This document shows positions 18,982 to 27,874 of a DNA stretch of 64,000 nt, piece by piece. The notes under the pieces were generated by a model. It worked only from the letters and a program-made list of their open reading frames with translations, searched no databases and was not told the origin of the DNA. Each line of letters begins with the position of its first letter. The first letter of the stretch is position 1. The position numbers and the translations under genes were made by a program. The DNA is from Prochlorococcus sp. AG-402-I20 (GTDB lineage Bacteria > Cyanobacteriota > Cyanobacteriia > PCC-6307 > Cyanobiaceae): NCBI GenBank assembly GCA_003216975.1, contig QCHY01000002.1, positions 1-64,000 on the forward strand. Reading direction: 5' to 3'.

Positions 18982-20028
18982 TTAGTTAAATGGTGGTGAA
19001 ATATGTACACCTCCTTTGTTATACAATTCATTTTGTCCTCTTGGAATAGGGACCTCGCTATTTGGTCCTAAATGTCTATCGTAAATCTCTCCATAATTGC
19101 CAGTTGAGCTAATTACTTTAACTACGAAGTCATTGCTAAGACCAATTTTTTCTCCTAGTCCTCCATCAATACCTAAAAATCTTCTTAAAGGTTTTAATTG
19201 AGGATTATCCTTTGCAATTAGCACTTTTTCATCAATATTTGACTTTGTTATCCCTTGCTCTTCGGCAGATATAAGAGAAAAGACAACCCATCTCATGGCA
19301 TCAGCTAGTTTCTGATCTTGGCCATCGGAGGCTGGAGCAAGTGGCTCCTTGCTCAATACATCATCAAGAATAATATGTTCTTTTGGATTCTTAAAACCAG
19401 ATCTGGCTGCCGCTAATTGTGAACGATCAGAAGTCATGGCTGAACAACGACCCTGTAAATAGCCAGCAACTACTTGATTAAGATCTTGATATTTGATTGG
19501 TGTATAAGGCAGTGCGGCACTCTCAAACGCATCATTTATATTTTGTTCAGTAGTTGTACCTGAGCCTACACATATAGATTTATTTGCAAGATCTTTAAGA
19601 CTACTAATTTTACTTTCTTTCTTTACCATCAATCCCTGACCGTCATGGAAAATAACTGGTGCAAAAGTTAATCCATTTCCTCCTGAGGAATCTCTACTGA
19701 GAGTGAAAGTGGTATTTCTTGATAAGAGGTCAATTTCCCCTGTTTTAATAGCAGTGAATCTCTCTGCTGCAGTTAGAGGTCTATATTGAATTTTTTCTGA
19801 ATCTCCTACAATTGCAGCAGCAAATGCTTTACATATATCGACATCTAGTCCTTGATAACTACCATCACTTTTCAAAAAACTAAATCCAGGAATCTTTCCA
19901 CTTACTCCACAAATCAACTCATTGCGATTTTTTATTAGGTTAAGTCTAGAACTATTATCTTGATTTGTTGTCGCACAGCCAGCCAAGAGAGCTGCTAGGC
20001 CAACTATTCCTGTTACCAATCGACGCAT
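18982..20028 (-). CDS. aapJ: Amino-acid ABC transporter substrate-binding lipoprotein (AapJ type)
   Basis: Periplasmic binding protein of 348 residues. The N-terminus MRRLVTGIVGLAALLAGCAT has a lipobox (LAGC), so it is probably a lipoprotein with the modified Cys near residue 18. The mature part has the SBP_bac_3 pattern: LICGVSGKIPGFSF, GLDVDICKAFAAAI, LTAAERFTAIKTGEIDLLSR and CVGSGTTTEQNI. It is the first gene of the aapJQMP operon, so the operon promoter lies in the 20029-20380 gap. Confidence 0.93.
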   Translation of the reverse strand: MRRLVTGIVGLAALLAGCATTNQDNSSRLNLIKNRNELICGVSGKIPGFSFLKSDGSYQGLDVDICKAFAAAIVGDSEKIQYRPLTAAERFTAIKTGEIDLLSRNTTFTLSRDSSGGNGLTFAPVIFHDGQGLMVKKESKISSLKDLANKSICVGSGTTTEQNINDAFESAALPYTPIKYQDLNQVVAGYLQGRCSAMTSDRSQLAAARSGFKNPKEHIILDDVLSKEPLAPASDGQDQKLADAMRWVVFSLISAEEQGITKSNIDEKVLIAKDNPQLKPLRRFLGIDGGLGEKIGLSNDFVVKVISSTGNYGEIYDRHLGPNSEVPIPRGQNELYNKGGVHISPPFN

Positions 20029-20380
20029 AACTTTTTTAGATCATTAAGGTTGATTTTCGCCAGATTTTTCTATTTCCTAGTCAATTAAAGAAAATCTTTT
20101 ACTTTTTCTTCATTGAAAGTTGTGATCCCCAAAAATAAACTCCTGAAATTTCTAAGCGTATTTTTGTGATGTTAAATCTATTTCTAAAGATAGAACATTT
20201 ATCTTTATATATACAATTAATAAACTGAGATCAACGAGATCATTTCCTGTTAATGAATCTGAATTAGGGTTACTCCTGATTGACGAGTGGTTAATTTCAT
20301 CCCTATAAAATGATTTGTATGTAAATATGTGATCTGAAAAAGGTTGGGAACTTTTCTAAATATAAAGAAGGGGATTCTTC
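20029..20380. other. 352-bp gap upstream of the aap operon
   Basis: AT-rich sequence with stops in all frames. It should contain the aapJ promoter. I looked for a GTA-N8-TAC box and did not find one. No RNA gene or repeat recognised. Confidence 0.5.
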
Positions 20381-20584
20381 TTATTGAATATTTTTTCCAA
20401 AGGTAGATGTATTGATAAAGAGTATATTTTGTGGAACAAGGTCTTTATTCTTTATGCATTTAATCCATTCTCTGTATTCTTGACCAATAGCTAACTGATC
20501 TCCATTATTGAGATGGTCGGTTCTCTTAAGCATATGACATATAAGATCTGACATTGTTTCCTCGACAGATTGATGAAATGCCAT
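20381..20584 (-). CDS. 67-residue unknown protein
   Basis: Starts MAFHQSVEETMSDLICHMLK and continues RTDHLNNGDQLAIGQEYREW and IKCIKNKDLVPQNILFINTS. It is helical, soluble and weakly charged; no family recognised. ATG start and codon use resemble the neighbouring short genes. Isolated by gaps of over 300 bp on both sides. Confidence 0.5.
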   Translation of the reverse strand: MAFHQSVEETMSDLICHMLKRTDHLNNGDQLAIGQEYREWIKCIKNKDLVPQNILFINTSTFGKNIQ

Positions 20585-20921
20585 TTGCTAAAAGTAGTTA
20601 ATCTAAATTACCTTCTGAGATCAGTTTGTAAACTTACTAAAATTTGGCTATAAGTAATTTTAATATTTAGATGAATTAACGTAAGCCCCTCGCTTGATTG
20701 CTATATTTGTATCTAACCACTCTTTAATAGATATATCTATTAAAAGTAGTTGAATTCAACTATTTAATCTCACCCTTTGGATTATCTATTATTTGATCTG
20801 TGAATTTTATATATTCAATATTAAAGGTGAATCAACTTTTATTACATTAAAATTCCTTTATTATCTATTTTGCTTGAGAATGGAAAGTATGCATTCCTAA
20901 TAAGATTCCAAGCATTTAGGT
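20585..20921. other. 337-bp gap, nothing recognised
   Basis: Very AT-rich; includes a short palindromic-looking stretch (TTAATAGATATATCTATTAA near 20725) but no gene, tRNA or repeat shared with the rest of the window. Confidence 0.4.
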
Positions 20922-21212
20922 ATGAAAAATTTCAACACGAAAAAAACAATCAGAGCTTTATTAGTAATAGCTTGTATTACTTTCTCTTTGTTTATTGGCT
21001 TTATAATTAGTATTAATCTTATTGTAGATCCTATTATCTATTGGCTTGCTTCCACAAATGGCGCAAGGATATTTATAAGTTGTATTCTATCTTGGCTAGG
21101 AGTGTCGACACTTTTCGACTTGTTTTATAAGCGTTATAGGCGTAGAAAAAAATTAAAAAGATTTAATGCTCTTAATATCCCTTATCCTCGAACTTTTAAG
21201 GGTAGGAAATGA
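20922..21212 (+). CDS. Small membrane protein, 96 residues, unknown
   Basis: Two hydrophobic segments (about residues 10-37 and 43-65) followed by a strongly basic cytoplasmic tail with YKRYRRRKKLKRF. No family recognised. Its stop codon is directly adjacent to the stop of the convergent DUF805-like gene. Confidence 0.6.
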   Translation: MKNFNTKKTIRALLVIACITFSLFIGFIISINLIVDPIIYWLASTNGARIFISCILSWLGVSTLFDLFYKRYRRRKKLKRFNALNIPYPRTFKGRK

Positions 21213-21575
21213 CTATTTTTCAGAGGAAGGTTGGGCAAATATATAAAGATTGTAGAAAGGAATAAATGAACAAAGCGCCCATAAAACTAAGTTTTCCTTA
21301 CCAATATCTCTCAGCCTTCTAATTATTAAAGCTATAAAAACTAAAAAAGATGGAATGCTATACAAATAACTCCAATCATATCCTTCAGAAATGGTATAAA
21401 AATCATTTGGATCACTAGCAAGGGTGTTATTAGATAGTATTGAAACTAAAGCTCCTATTAATCCATCCAGGATAAAAAAGTGCCAAAAAGGTATTCTACT
21501 TGTTTTATCTTTGTAATTAAAAATCTGACTCCAAGCCAGAAAGTAATTTGAAAGAACTCTCTCTAAAAAATTCAT
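21213..21575 (-). CDS. DUF805-like membrane protein
   Basis: A 120-residue protein with the DUF805 layout: N-terminal SRIPFWHFFILDGLIGAL, a second pair of membrane segments, the basic loop LIIRRLRDIGKENLVLW and a last hydrophobic segment FIPFYNLYIFAQ. The RRLRDIG motif between membrane segments is the family hallmark. Function unknown; members are common in bacteria as inner-membrane proteins. Confidence 0.7.
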   Translation of the reverse strand: MNFLERVLSNYFLAWSQIFNYKDKTSRIPFWHFFILDGLIGALVSILSNNTLASDPNDFYTISEGYDWSYLYSIPSFLVFIALIIRRLRDIGKENLVLWALCSFIPFYNLYIFAQPSSEK

Positions 21576-21656
21576 TCTTATTCTTAAATGTATAAATAAT
21601 TATGTAAGATCTTACTCTCAAAAGGCTTTAAAGTTTTTTATCTCATAAATAAAATA

Positions 21657-21865
21657 ATGAAACGTATCTTTCTCATGGCTCTATCTTTTGCTCTTATTTT
21701 GCCAATGGCAGTTAAGTCTGATGATCGAATTTATGAAACCAAGAATATTTGTGGACGATATTATGATTCGAAATTAACGGTGGTGATGCCGCAAGGTTAC
21801 TAGGCTTAAAAGATTCTGGAAGAGTTAGCTCAAGGGTAGAGCAGTACTGTAATTTCTTTCGCTGA
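21657..21865 (+). pseudogene. Frameshifted small secreted protein gene
   Basis: ATG 21657 opens MKRIFLMALSFALILPMAVK, a clear signal peptide, then DDRIYETKNICGRYYDSK, after which the frame runs into TAG at 21801. The neighbouring frame continues NGGDAARLLGLKDSGRVSSR and VEQYCNFFR to TGA at 21863. Adding one A to the AAA at 21771-21773 restores one 69-residue protein with two cysteines. So this is either a recent one-base deletion in a homopolymer or a sequence error. It resembles small exported proteins of marine picocyanobacteria, function unknown. Confidence 0.7.
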
Positions 21866-22067
21866 GTTTCTTATTTATACTTTCTTCTTTTGCAGTCCCA
21901 TTACACATTTCGTAGTTGATACAACTGTTGAAATAGAATGTATTAGCTATTAAGCAACGAAAGAATTTATTTATAAATTTTATGTTCAAGCCTTGACAAC
22001 GAACATGAGGACTAAGGGGGGTAATATTTATGAGTTAGCTTTAGTTATGGACGTGAGGACGTAAGCT

Positions 22068-23993
22068 GTGTTAATTAGTCTTGTTAATGCTTCTACAGAC
22101 TTTGGTATAAAAAATCTTTTTAAAAATTTAGATCTTCATATAAATAAAAAAGAGAGACTTGGTTTAATTGGGCCAAATGGATCTGGAAAGTCAACACTTT
22201 TAAGAGTCATTGCAGGAATAGAACCTTTGATGGAAGGAGAAAGGAGATGTTTATCATCTTTGCGGATATCTTTAGTTGGGCAAGAAACAAGTTACAACAG
22301 TGAAAAAAGTATTTTGGAAGAAGTTCTTGAAGGATGTGGAGAAAAAAGAAAATTATTACTTAATTTCAGTCAGCTAAGTAGAAAAATCGCTCAAAACCCA
22401 GAAGATGAAGACCTGTTGAAAAAACTTGGTCAGGCTAGTGAACTTATGGATGCCGCTGGGGCATGGAATTTAGAACAACAATGCCAAGATGTACTAAGAA
22501 GACTAGGTATAAAAGATTTAGATAAGCCAGTAAAAGATCTTTCTGGTGGTTACCGCAAAAGAGTGGGACTTGCCGCTGCACTTGTTTCTAAACCAGATGT
22601 TTTACTTCTTGATGAACCTACCAATCACCTCGATGCATCTGCAGTGGAGTGGCTTCAAAATTGGTTAGACCATTTTGAGGGCGCGCTTGTTTTGATAACT
22701 CATGATAGATATGTTCTGGATCGCATTACTACTCGGATGGTCGAAATCAATAATGGAGAAGCTCGCAAGTATTCAGGAAATTATCGCCAATTTCTTCAAC
22801 AAAAAGTTGAACAAGAACAATCAGAGGCATCTACAAAGAAAAAATTTCAGGGTGTTTTAAGAAAGGAATTAGCTTGGTTAAGACAAGGTCCCAAAGCAAG
22901 AAGTACAAAACAAAAAGCACGTATTCAAAGGATTGCTGAAATGCAAGCGAAACCTAAAAATTATGTCAAAGCTAAATTAGAAATGAATTCTTTGAGTAGA
23001 AGAATTGGAAAAATCGCAATTGAAGCTGAAGGTGTAGGACTCTCTTTAAATGATATCGAGAATAATTTGGATCTTTTACATGATTTCACGTATAGCTTTA
23101 GTCCGGAGGATCGAGTAGGTATTATTGGTCCAAATGGAAGTGGTAAATCAACTCTTTTAGATCTAATTGCAGGTAAAAGATTGCCTACTAGTGGAAAAAT
23201 AAAACTTGGAGAAACCGTTCATATTGGCTATCTCGATCAACATACAAATGATGTAAATCAAGGGAGTGGCCTAAAGCGCAAAGTTATCGAATTTGTGGAG
23301 GAAGCTGCATTACGAATTGATCATGGTGGAAAACAAATAACTGCATCACAACTCTTAGAAAAATTCCTTTTTCCTCCCAGTCAGCAACATAGTCCTCTAC
23401 TTAAACTTTCAGGAGGGGAAAAAAGAAGACTTGCTCTCTGTAAAATGCTCATACAATCTCCCAATGTATTGTTGCTTGATGAGCCTACAAATGATTTAGA
23501 TATACAAACACTAAGCGTGCTAGAGGATTTTCTTGAGGACTTCAAAGGTTGTGTCGTAGTCGTATCGCATGACAGATATTTTCTTGATCGAACTATTGAT
23601 CGAATTTTTAATTTTGAGAATGGTCACTTAAGAAGATATGAAGGTAATTACTCTCGATTTCTGGAACAAAAAATATTAGAGGAGCGAAATAAAGAAACCA
23701 AAGATCGAGCTCAGATGGTTGATAAATCACATAACAAGGTTGGATCAGAAATAAAGTCAAACCCTCAACAAACTTTGAGAAAATTGAGTTTTAAAGAAGC
23801 TAGAGAATTAAAAGAACTAGATCTTAAACTACCTATGTTAGAAAAACAGAAAATATATTTAGAAAAAAAAATAACTGATAGTGATGTAGACATTAGAGAA
23901 ATCAGTCATCAGTTAGCAGAGCTTATTGAAGCTATTCAAGAGCATGAGGATCGATGGATTGAGCTAAGTGAGTTGTCTGAGCAAGCCAAATAA
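22068..23993 (+). CDS. ABC-F family ATPase (Uup/YheS-like)
   Basis: A 641-residue soluble tandem ATPase with no membrane segments. Two Walker A motifs (GPNGSGKST, near residues 37 and 353) and two signature/Walker B sets (LSGGYRKRVGLAAAL with LLLDEPTNHLD, and LSGGEKRRLALCKML with LLLDEPTNDLD) are intact. The linker between domains is charged (RQGPKARSTKQKARIQR), and the C-terminal 90 residues form a predicted coiled coil as in Uup. ABC-F proteins act on ribosomes (translation factors) or in replication-linked DNA processes. Starts at GTG 22068. Confidence 0.92.
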   Translation: MLISLVNASTDFGIKNLFKNLDLHINKKERLGLIGPNGSGKSTLLRVIAGIEPLMEGERRCLSSLRISLVGQETSYNSEKSILEEVLEGCGEKRKLLLNFSQLSRKIAQNPEDEDLLKKLGQASELMDAAGAWNLEQQCQDVLRRLGIKDLDKPVKDLSGGYRKRVGLAAALVSKPDVLLLDEPTNHLDASAVEWLQNWLDHFEGALVLITHDRYVLDRITTRMVEINNGEARKYSGNYRQFLQQKVEQEQSEASTKKKFQGVLRKELAWLRQGPKARSTKQKARIQRIAEMQAKPKNYVKAKLEMNSLSRRIGKIAIEAEGVGLSLNDIENNLDLLHDFTYSFSPEDRVGIIGPNGSGKSTLLDLIAGKRLPTSGKIKLGETVHIGYLDQHTNDVNQGSGLKRKVIEFVEEAALRIDHGGKQITASQLLEKFLFPPSQQHSPLLKLSGGEKRRLALCKMLIQSPNVLLLDEPTNDLDIQTLSVLEDFLEDFKGCVVVVSHDRYFLDRTIDRIFNFENGHLRRYEGNYSRFLEQKILEERNKETKDRAQMVDKSHNKVGSEIKSNPQQTLRKLSFKEARELKELDLKLPMLEKQKIYLEKKITDSDVDIREISHQLAELIEAIQEHEDRWIELSELSEQAK

Positions 23994-24047
23994 CAACGTA
24001 ATTTTTCTTGTGACGTTGAAAAACAGATTGAGACTAAATTGTCACCA

Positions 24048-24177
24048 TTGATATTCTTGAATATAAATACTAAAAAAGGGATGTAGCTTTTGCTACTCAA
24101 TCATCTGATCTTCATATGTAGACAGCAGTTCGACTCAAGCCACAGGACGGGGACTTGAACACTTTTGATGGGTCTGT
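24048..24177 (+). ncRNA. Promoter and structured leader resembling the glutamine riboswitch, copy 2
   Basis: A TTGATA at 24048 and the TATAAATACTAA region match the first unit's promoter. The leader (from about 24080) has a 5' hairpin GTAGC-TTTT-GCTAC, the outer pairing ACAG (24122-24125) with CTGT (24174-24177), and the inner stem TCAAG/CTTGA. The blocks CAGTTCGACTCAAGCCA and AGGACGGGGACTTGA are shared base for base with copy 1, but the 5' hairpin differs in loop sequence while keeping its stem. The ATG of the micropeptide gene follows at 24181. Confidence 0.6.
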
Positions 24178-24180
24178 ATC

Positions 24181-24282
24181 ATGGTCAATATGTATTTCAA
24201 TGGAAGATTATACGTTTATTGTAATTCAGCTTCAAAGCCTAGGATAAAGATCACTTATAGGGGATTGAACTATTCAAGATAA
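24181..24282 (+). CDS. 33-residue DUF4278-like micropeptide 2
   Basis: MVNMYFNGRLYVYC, linker NSASKP, then RIKITYRGLNYSR. It has the same length and layout as the product at 15356-15457, with about half the residues identical and the TYRGL motif conserved. Synonymous and conservative differences between the pair support translation. It is probably controlled by the leader immediately upstream. Confidence 0.72.
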   Translation: MVNMYFNGRLYVYCNSASKPRIKITYRGLNYSR

Positions 24283-24585
24283 ATTCTGCCTCTAATAATT
24301 TAAAGCATCTTAATATAGCCATATTATTAGAATAAGATTATATGATTTTTATGCCTATTAAAGTTTGCTGAATTAGTTGAATCACTGGAGTGATATTTTT
24401 ATAAATTTTAAATGACTCATTTTTGTAGTTATTTATACAAGACAAAAATATTATATTTTTCTTTAGTTGGTTAGCCTTAGAACTGTGGCATAGAAAAATC
24501 TCTCACAAAAGAAGATACTATTGTCCTTGAAAAATTTGTTATTTGCAGCTTTTAACTATAATAATTTTATGTACACAGATGAATT
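24283..24585. other. 303-bp gap, nothing recognised
   Basis: AT-rich with dense stops. No gene, repeat or structured RNA identified. Confidence 0.4.
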
Positions 24586-24753
24586 GTGAAGTTGATTAAA
24601 TGGCATAAATCATTTGTTGAACGTGCTCAAAAAGAAATGGGAATATCCAACTACGCCCTTTATTGGTTTGGCTTCCTTGAGGGTGCTTTAGTTATGTGGT
24701 TACTGATGAAAGTTATTTCTGCGTTATGGATAAAATCTGAATTTCCTTTTTAA
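24586..24753 (+). CDS. 55-residue single-span membrane protein
   Basis: GTG 24586 opens VKLIKWHKSFVERAQKEMGI, followed by a hydrophobic segment SNYALYWFGFLEGALVMWLL and MKVISALWIKSEFPF. The N-terminal part is basic/amphipathic; one transmembrane helix. It resembles short conserved membrane proteins of picocyanobacteria; function not known. Confidence 0.5.
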   Translation: MKLIKWHKSFVERAQKEMGISNYALYWFGFLEGALVMWLLMKVISALWIKSEFPF

Positions 24754-24778
24754 TAAGGATGTTTTTAATAGGTAAATT

Positions 24779-24943
24779 ATGGAGTTTATAAAAAAAACCC
24801 TTCCAATACTTATCTAATTTTTTCTTTAATTTCTATAACAACAGCTATTGTAATTCTTTTTTAGGGAAATTTACTTTTCCATTTTTTCTTTGCTAATAGG
24901 ACTTATTTCATTAATAGCATGGATTTTTTTTTGGATTACTTGA
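24779..24943 (+). pseudogene. Possible frameshifted small membrane protein gene
   Basis: The frame from ATG 24779 stops after 12 codons, but two one-base corrections in homopolymers (one A added in the A-run at 24790-24797, one T removed from the T-run near 24858) give a continuous protein. It would begin MEFIKKNPSNTYLIFSLISI, continue TTAIVILFREIYFSIFSLLI and end GLISLIAWIFFWIT, with two membrane spans. Needing two corrections makes this speculative. Confidence 0.35.
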
Positions 24944-25090
24944 AGAAACTAAAAATACATAGATGCTTAATTAAACTTCGATATAAGTATGATTGGCAAC
25001 AAATTTTCAGGATTACAGTATCCATTAGTTGCTTGTTTTCCATTTGAATGAATTTATTCTGATAGAAGATAGATTATCTTTTAGTTGAAC

Positions 25091-25297
25091 ATGGCAATTG
25101 ATTCAGAAGTAATTCCCACTTCAAGTAATAAAGGGAGTAGAGCCGGTAGATATGTTCCGAAATGGGCAATTTATAGCTCTGTAGGGATAGGGGTTTTCGT
25201 TCTGGTTGGGTTGATTAAAACCCTTCTCCCTTTAATTGGAATGGCTTTTTTATTGACTTTTATCTGGACGCAATCAACAACTAATCGAAGATACTGA
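25091..25297 (+). CDS. 68-residue membrane protein, unknown
   Basis: Starts MAIDSEVIPTSSNKGSRAGR, then a hydrophobic segment from about residue 24 to 57 (WAIYSSVGIGVFVLVGLIK and LLPLIGMAFLLTFIW). ATG 25091 is preferred to an in-frame TTG two codons earlier. Likely one long or two short transmembrane helices. No family recognised. Confidence 0.55.
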   Translation: MAIDSEVIPTSSNKGSRAGRYVPKWAIYSSVGIGVFVLVGLIKTLLPLIGMAFLLTFIWTQSTTNRRY

Positions 25298-25345
25298 GAA
25301 TTCTGTTTTCAAATAATTACAGTCGTTCTCCTGGTATCGTTTGAG

Positions 25346-25498
25346 TTATCTCCCGATAATGAAATGGTGAACAGAGGGAACCGTTCTATAGAGAATGTAA
25401 ATAATAAGAACTAGTAAATTCCCTCCAACAACGGCCGCTCCTGCCGCAAAATTTCCTTCTTTGGTGGTGTAATCCCACTTTGGCTCGTTATCTGTCAT
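25346..25498 (-). CDS. 50-residue single-span membrane protein
   Basis: ATG at 25498 encodes MTDNEPKWDYTTKEGNFAAG, the hydrophobic AAVVGGNLLVLIIYILYR and a short tail TVPSVHHFIIGR. Small, one membrane helix with an acidic N-terminus. Similar in style to other thylakoid-associated small proteins but not identifiable. Confidence 0.55.
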   Translation of the reverse strand: MTDNEPKWDYTTKEGNFAAGAAVVGGNLLVLIIYILYRTVPSVHHFIIGR

Positions 25499-25703
25499 GG
25501 TTGAATTATTAATCCCTTTATTATTGCCATTTATCCAAAGTGTTCAACAAATATAACTAATAAAAGAACAAAGAAACTCCTAATTTTTTCGAAATTCACA
25601 ATATAATCCACTTTTCTTTAAGGGGAAAGAGACCTATGTCAAAGAGTTGGGAGTTTTCTTCTCTTCTAATCTCTCATTATCACTGCGTTGTTAAATTCAA
25701 AAT

Positions 25704-26027
25704 TTATGCTTCCTCTTTTGAAACAACTTCGGCATCAACCACTTCTTTTGAATCAACAAATTCGTTTCTTTTCCTATCTATCCAACTATTAATTCCAAAA
25801 ACCAGAGGTTTTGATCCTCGATAAATAAAAATGGCGGTAGGAAGAACACTTATTATCCCAATTGTAGGATTTTTGAATATGAGTCGCCCTGCTTTGAGAT
25901 TAAAAAGGATAATTAATAAAGAAGGAATTAAAACACTGAGGATTGTCTTTAGAGCTTCAGTCCATCCAACACGATAAACCCACCAAATTGAAGCTATGCC
26001 TGAAAAATATAAAATAAAATAAGTCAT
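25704..26027 (-). CDS. 107-residue membrane protein, unknown
   Basis: Three hydrophobic segments (residues about 2-18, 26-44, 53-68) and a charged C-terminal tail with repeated acidic/valine motifs (VDSKEVVDAEVVSKEEA). The tail pattern is seen on many cyanobacterial membrane proteins of unknown role. No close family named. Confidence 0.6.
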   Translation of the reverse strand: MTYFILYFSGIASIWWVYRVGWTEALKTILSVLIPSLLIILFNLKAGRLIFKNPTIGIISVLPTAIFIYRGSKPLVFGINSWIDRKRNEFVDSKEVVDAEVVSKEEA

Positions 26028-26072
26028 GAAATATCACTTACACAGTAAGTCGTTTTAATTATTCAAATTATT

Positions 26073-26282
26073 CTAAGAACTTCTTTTACGCTTTGAGTTG
26101 CTCGTCTCAAGGATGTAAACACTAAAAGCTATCAATAAAGTTACCAAAATCGATGCAGCCACCCAACTTAATTGACTTGATGTCATTCCTAAGTAAGGAC
26201 CATCAATAGGTTGTTCAGACCAAGTGCCAGGTAAATGCCACACCTGAGGATTCGATAGAAAAACCATGCAATACCTTTCCAT
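26073..26282 (-). CDS. 69-residue single-span membrane protein
   Basis: MERYCMVFLSNPQVWHLPGT leads to one transmembrane helix (about residues 36-58, LSWVAASILVTLLIAFSVYI) and a short basic tail SNSKRKRSS. The true start could be the internal Met at residue 6. Function unknown. Confidence 0.5.
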   Translation of the reverse strand: MERYCMVFLSNPQVWHLPGTWSEQPIDGPYLGMTSSQLSWVAASILVTLLIAFSVYILETSNSKRKRSS

Positions 26283-26485
26283 TACTTTATGAGCAAAGTT
26301 TAAATTTAAAATGCAACCATGCTATGAATAATTACTTATCGTTACTTGTTCTTAGAATTAAGATTGATGTCTAATTTGATTTTTATGTTAGTAACTGATT
26401 TTTTAATCCTTTAAAAATAATAATTACTCATGGCAAAGCTTTGAAAGATAAGCCATCTTTAAGTTGAATTCATTTCGAGGTCACA

Positions 26486-26575
26486 ATGTCTAGAGCTGTG
26501 AACTGGGTTTTGCTTCAATTGGCTATGATTTATTATGGAGACTCATTGAAAGAGTTTCAAGTTGATAATGATTAG
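26486..26575 (+). CDS. Possible 29-residue peptide
   Basis: MSRAVNWVLLQLAMIYYGDS followed by LKEFQVDND. Short ATG frame with a hydrophobic N-terminal half. Only its start context and isolation support it; could be chance. Confidence 0.25.
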   Translation: MSRAVNWVLLQLAMIYYGDSLKEFQVDND

Positions 26576-26618
26576 TTATTTATAAGTTTTGAATATTTTT
26601 TAATTTCTCTTGATTTTT

Positions 26619-26723
26619 ATGAAATTACTAACTCAGTTCAGTATTCCTAATCCAAGCAAGGCTGATCTGGCTAAAAAGAATAATAGGACTTCAAAAACAC
26701 TCAAAAAAGCAGCTAAACAATAA
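26619..26723 (+). CDS. Possible 34-residue basic peptide
   Basis: MKLLTQFSIPNPSKADLAKK then NNRTSKTLKKAAKQ. Ten basic residues in 34. Composition (Lys/Ala-rich, no stretches of AT-driven Phe/Ile/Asn) is more protein-like than chance at this base composition. No homologue recognised. Confidence 0.35.
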   Translation: MKLLTQFSIPNPSKADLAKKNNRTSKTLKKAAKQ

Positions 26724-26863
26724 ATCCTTGTTGAGGTTTAGAAGCATTTGTAAACCCCCTATTCATATGATTCTTCTTAATCGAAAATAGTTAATTTATA
26801 AATCCCGGTTTTCACCTAGGCTGATATTCTTATGAATTATGACTTTGGCTGCATTTCCGTAAA

Positions 26864-27538
26864 CTAACCTTGCTCCGAACTAAGACTTTTTAACTCCGAA
26901 AAAGAAAATACTTGTTTATTTATTATTGAACCTTCTGAGGATTCTTGATGTATGGATCTAGAGGATAAAACCCAAGGACCACCTTTGAATAAAGGTATAA
27001 AAGCATCTTTGTAAAACCTTTTTCCCTTTAAATCTTTTTTTGAAATTGGATCAAGGTATTGACTGGAATAATTTTTGCTTAAGTAGCCATTACCAGTATG
27101 AGTCACGGCCTTAGTGAGGATAATTATTAGATTGCCATGAATATGCCTATAAACCATCGTAACAACATCGTTTTTGACCCTATATTTGTCACCTGCGTTT
27201 TTCCCTCCAACTATAATTTCTGAGCCAATTTCATTTGTATCTCCAAAAGTAAAGGTATTTTTACCATGAGTTTGTTCAAATGATCTTCTGACTCTATGAA
27301 TAGCAACTTCCCAAATTTGTGAAGAAATAGCTTTGTGTATTTCTTCGTCATGTATTTCGTAAACAGTGGCTTTTAAATCCTGTCCTAAGCAAAAGCTTCC
27401 TTGTATTTCTCTTTCGCCATCTGTCCAAGAACATCTACCTTCATAACCTGAAAAATTGGGTTCCCACGTGTAGCGGTTTTCATAGGCAGACTTAAATAAA
27501 TGCGTACAATCTGCTCCTGTCATTTGCTTGGTTACCAT
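26864..27538 (-). CDS. DUF3386 family protein
   Basis: A 224-residue protein conserved in cyanobacteria and plants. The N-terminal block HLFKSAYENRYTWEPNFSGY is diagnostic of DUF3386, followed by GRCSWTDGEREIQGSF and the VYRHIHGNLIIILTKAVTHTG strand region. No catalytic motif, signal peptide or membrane segment is visible. Function unknown; it stands alone with gaps on both sides. Confidence 0.82.
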   Translation of the reverse strand: MVTKQMTGADCTHLFKSAYENRYTWEPNFSGYEGRCSWTDGEREIQGSFCLGQDLKATVYEIHDEEIHKAISSQIWEVAIHRVRRSFEQTHGKNTFTFGDTNEIGSEIIVGGKNAGDKYRVKNDVVTMVYRHIHGNLIIILTKAVTHTGNGYLSKNYSSQYLDPISKKDLKGKRFYKDAFIPLFKGGPWVLSSRSIHQESSEGSIINKQVFSFSELKSLSSEQG

Positions 27539-27874
27539 AAAACTCTTTTTATGATTTATTTTAGTAAATCAAAGATATTAATAAACTAATAAAAATTATA
27601 TTTACGAAACAGAATTATTTATAGTTATCTATTGCGATTGTTATTAGCAATAAACATAGATAAATTACTTTCCAAGAAATAATTTTTAATTTCATTTTAT
27701 TTAAGGTTATTATTTTTTTAGTAGCCAGGACTAGGTAAGAAATGGCTAACATGCAAAAGCTTTCACTAAGTTTAAAAAACTCTTGCTTTGTATTTTTAAT
27801 ATATCTTTCAAAAATTGTCAGATTAAATGATACACATTACTGCAAATCATTTGACCTTATTAGCGATTAAAAGA
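27539..27874. other. 336-bp gap, nothing convincing
   Basis: Contains a 42-codon frame at 27742-27870 that I do not accept (see rejected list). Otherwise AT-rich with no recognisable RNA or repeat. Confidence 0.4.

Noticed and set aside
22001-22065. Imperfect direct repeat (ACATGAGGACTAAG / ACGTGAGGACGTAAG) before the ABC-F gene
   Set aside because: Too short and imperfect to assign; no regulator or structure to explain it.
27742-27870. 42-codon frame beginning MANMQKLSLSLKNSCF
   Set aside because: Composition reflects AT-rich chance sequence; no family or context support.
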